Assembly: GCF_029051725.1 (NCBI RefSeq)
Contig: NZ_JAACFU010000017.1
Span: 1 to 64,000 of the forward strand
From: Bradyrhizobium sp. CSS354
Lineage (GTDB): Bacteria; Pseudomonadota; Alphaproteobacteria; Rhizobiales; Xanthobacteraceae
DNA: 64,000 bases
Reading direction: 5' to 3'
Below are positions 63,268 to 64,000 of this stretch, one piece after another. Both the position numbers and the translations under genes were made by a program. The notes beneath the pieces are model-generated. The model worked only from the letters and a program-made list of their open reading frames with translations. It did not search any database and was not told where the DNA came from. The stretch's first letter is position 1, and each line of letters starts with the position of its first letter.

Positions 63268-63745
63268 TTATGCATGGCGGCTGTAAGAACCGGGTCGAGG
63301 CATATTCTCCACCACCCGGCCCGACTCCAACGGGCGGAGGTCCGCAAACAAGGTCAAGCGCGTCCATGCCGTGCCGCCAATGCAAACCGCACCTCCGCAA
63401 GCGAAGGCCTCGCGCCAAGTCAGCGAAGGCACCCCGATCTGCGACAGGGCAAACACCACATTATAGCCAGCTATTCCCGCAGGGACGGCGAATGCGGTTG
63501 CGATCGCGACGCGGAAGGTCAAGGACCGCCTCACGGCGACGGCGACCTGACCAGCGGCAAGCGTCAGCGTGCCAGAAGCAATTCCGATAGCGGTGCGCCG
63601 AAGACGCCCGCGCCATCACGAAACGCCAACACATCCCGACACCGAGTGCGACGAAAAACGGCAACGCATACACAGCGAGCGCGAAGATCGCCCAGCAGAA
63701 CAAGCCGATGCCGAGTGTGTTGAGAACAAGCCCAAGGGCGAGCAT
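63268..63745 (-). pseudogene. Conserved hypothetical membrane protein with two frameshifts
   Basis: Three frames in series make one protein of about 158 residues. The first is MLALGLVLNTLGIGLFCWAI and AVYALPFFVALGVGM (from 63745). A second frame gives LAFRDGAGVFGA. The third gives IASGTLTLAAGQVAVAVRRS, GIAGYNVVFALSQIGVPSLT, WREAFACGGAVCIGGTAWTR and a tail ending at 63268. The changes fall near 63632 and 63597. The reconstructed protein, with about four membrane segments, resembles a hypothetical protein common near DUF736 and DUF2493 genes in rhizobial elements. Confidence 0.7.
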
Positions 63746-63886
63746 GGTGGTGGCTCCATGTGCATAGATCTAGCAGTCGCGCCTTCCACCACCACCACGG
63801 CGTAGTTTCGGAGGTAAAATCGAAACGAGGCGGAGTTGCGGCGTGCAACTCCGGCTTGGTTGTCTCAATATCGAGAACGACGGCGC

Positions 63887-64000
63887 TCATGCGCCGCCGA
63901 ACTTCCAGACGGGGATGCCGAGCCGCTTCGCCTTGTCAGCGAGATTGTCATGAATTCCCGTGCCCGGGAAATGCATAACGCCGATCGGCAGAAGCTCGAG
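63887..64000 (-). CDS. DUF2493 (SLOG-type) protein, C-terminal end only
   Basis: This gene runs off the right edge; 37 C-terminal residues are visible (GVMHFPGTGIHDNLADKAKR, then LGIPVWKFGGA and stop). They match the end of DUF2493 proteins, a Rossmann-like nucleotide-binding family of the ICE backbone. The stop TGA overlaps an ATG (63890) opening a short frame, MSAVVLDIETTKPELHAATP, which may be the start of a small gene that decays within about 100 bp. Confidence 0.8.
   Translation of the reverse strand, partial: LELLPIGVMHFPGTGIHDNLADKAKRLGIPVWKFGGA

Noticed and set aside
1..64000. tRNA genes, att sites, nod boxes, CRISPR arrays
   Set aside because: None recognised. No regularly spaced repeats other than the three iterons, and no integrase gene.

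Overview
The window reads as part of an integrative and conjugative element (ICE) of a legume-nodulating alphaproteobacterium. Bradyrhizobium is the most likely genus and Mesorhizobium is possible. The case rests on gene content: a complete Ti/RP4-type trb set, the TraR/TraI quorum-sensing pair, RlxS/TraF/TraG transfer genes, and a control block matching rdfS, fseA (msi172-msi171), qseM and qseC of the Mesorhizobium loti R7A symbiosis island. No rRNA, tRNA, CRISPR array, integrase or att site was recognised, so the element ends lie outside the window.

Region 1 (about 0.8-24 kb) is metabolic cargo, all on the minus strand. It holds two polyamine/opine-type ABC importers (one with separate permeases, one with a fused double permease), a glutamate dehydrogenase, two M20 amidohydrolases, an Asp/Glu-racemase family protein, a GlcD-type FAD oxidase, a D-2-hydroxyacid dehydrogenase, an alpha/beta-hydrolase-like protein, a class III aminotransferase and a succinate-semialdehyde-type dehydrogenase. 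A divergent Lrp/AsnC regulator closes the block. Together these look like uptake and breakdown of an amino or amide compound, with nitrogen released to glutamate/2-oxoglutarate and carbon to succinate or 2-oxo acids. The actual substrate cannot be read from the sequence.

Region 2 (24-35.6 kb) mixes intact genes (MFS_3 exporter, alanine dehydrogenase, DctA-type dicarboxylate carrier, a TlpA-like thioredoxin-fold protein) with debris: an IS630 remnant, a broken LysR gene, a truncated copy of an MFS gene, a 51-bp alanine dehydrogenase fragment and a decayed amidase. Two of the broken copies have intact relatives elsewhere in the window, and a short repeat links the region to the traR upstream sequence.

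Region 3 (35.6-57.4 kb) is the transfer module: traR-traI-lysR on the plus strand, then on the minus strand (in transcription order) DUF2840, traF, a lytic transglycosylase, rlxS, traG, two CopG-type genes, an MFS gene, trbB-C-D-E-J-K-L-F-G-I and a DUF2274 gene. A candidate oriT with an IncP-like nic sequence lies just upstream of rlxS. trbE carries a one-base frameshift. A paralogous copG plus MFS gene sits between the usual copG and trbB, bracketed by a 16-bp direct repeat.

Region 4 (57.4-64 kb) holds an IS110-family insertion where parA is usually found, a RepA-type initiator with three iterons at its 3' end, rdfS, fseA split by a +1 frameshift, divergent qseM/qseC with paired dyads between them, and DUF736 and DUF2493 genes of the conserved ICE backbone. 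By analogy with R7A, AHL-bound TraR would activate traI and fseA, the frameshifted FseA would activate rdfS and excision, QseM would block TraR and FseA, and QseC would set the qseM switch.
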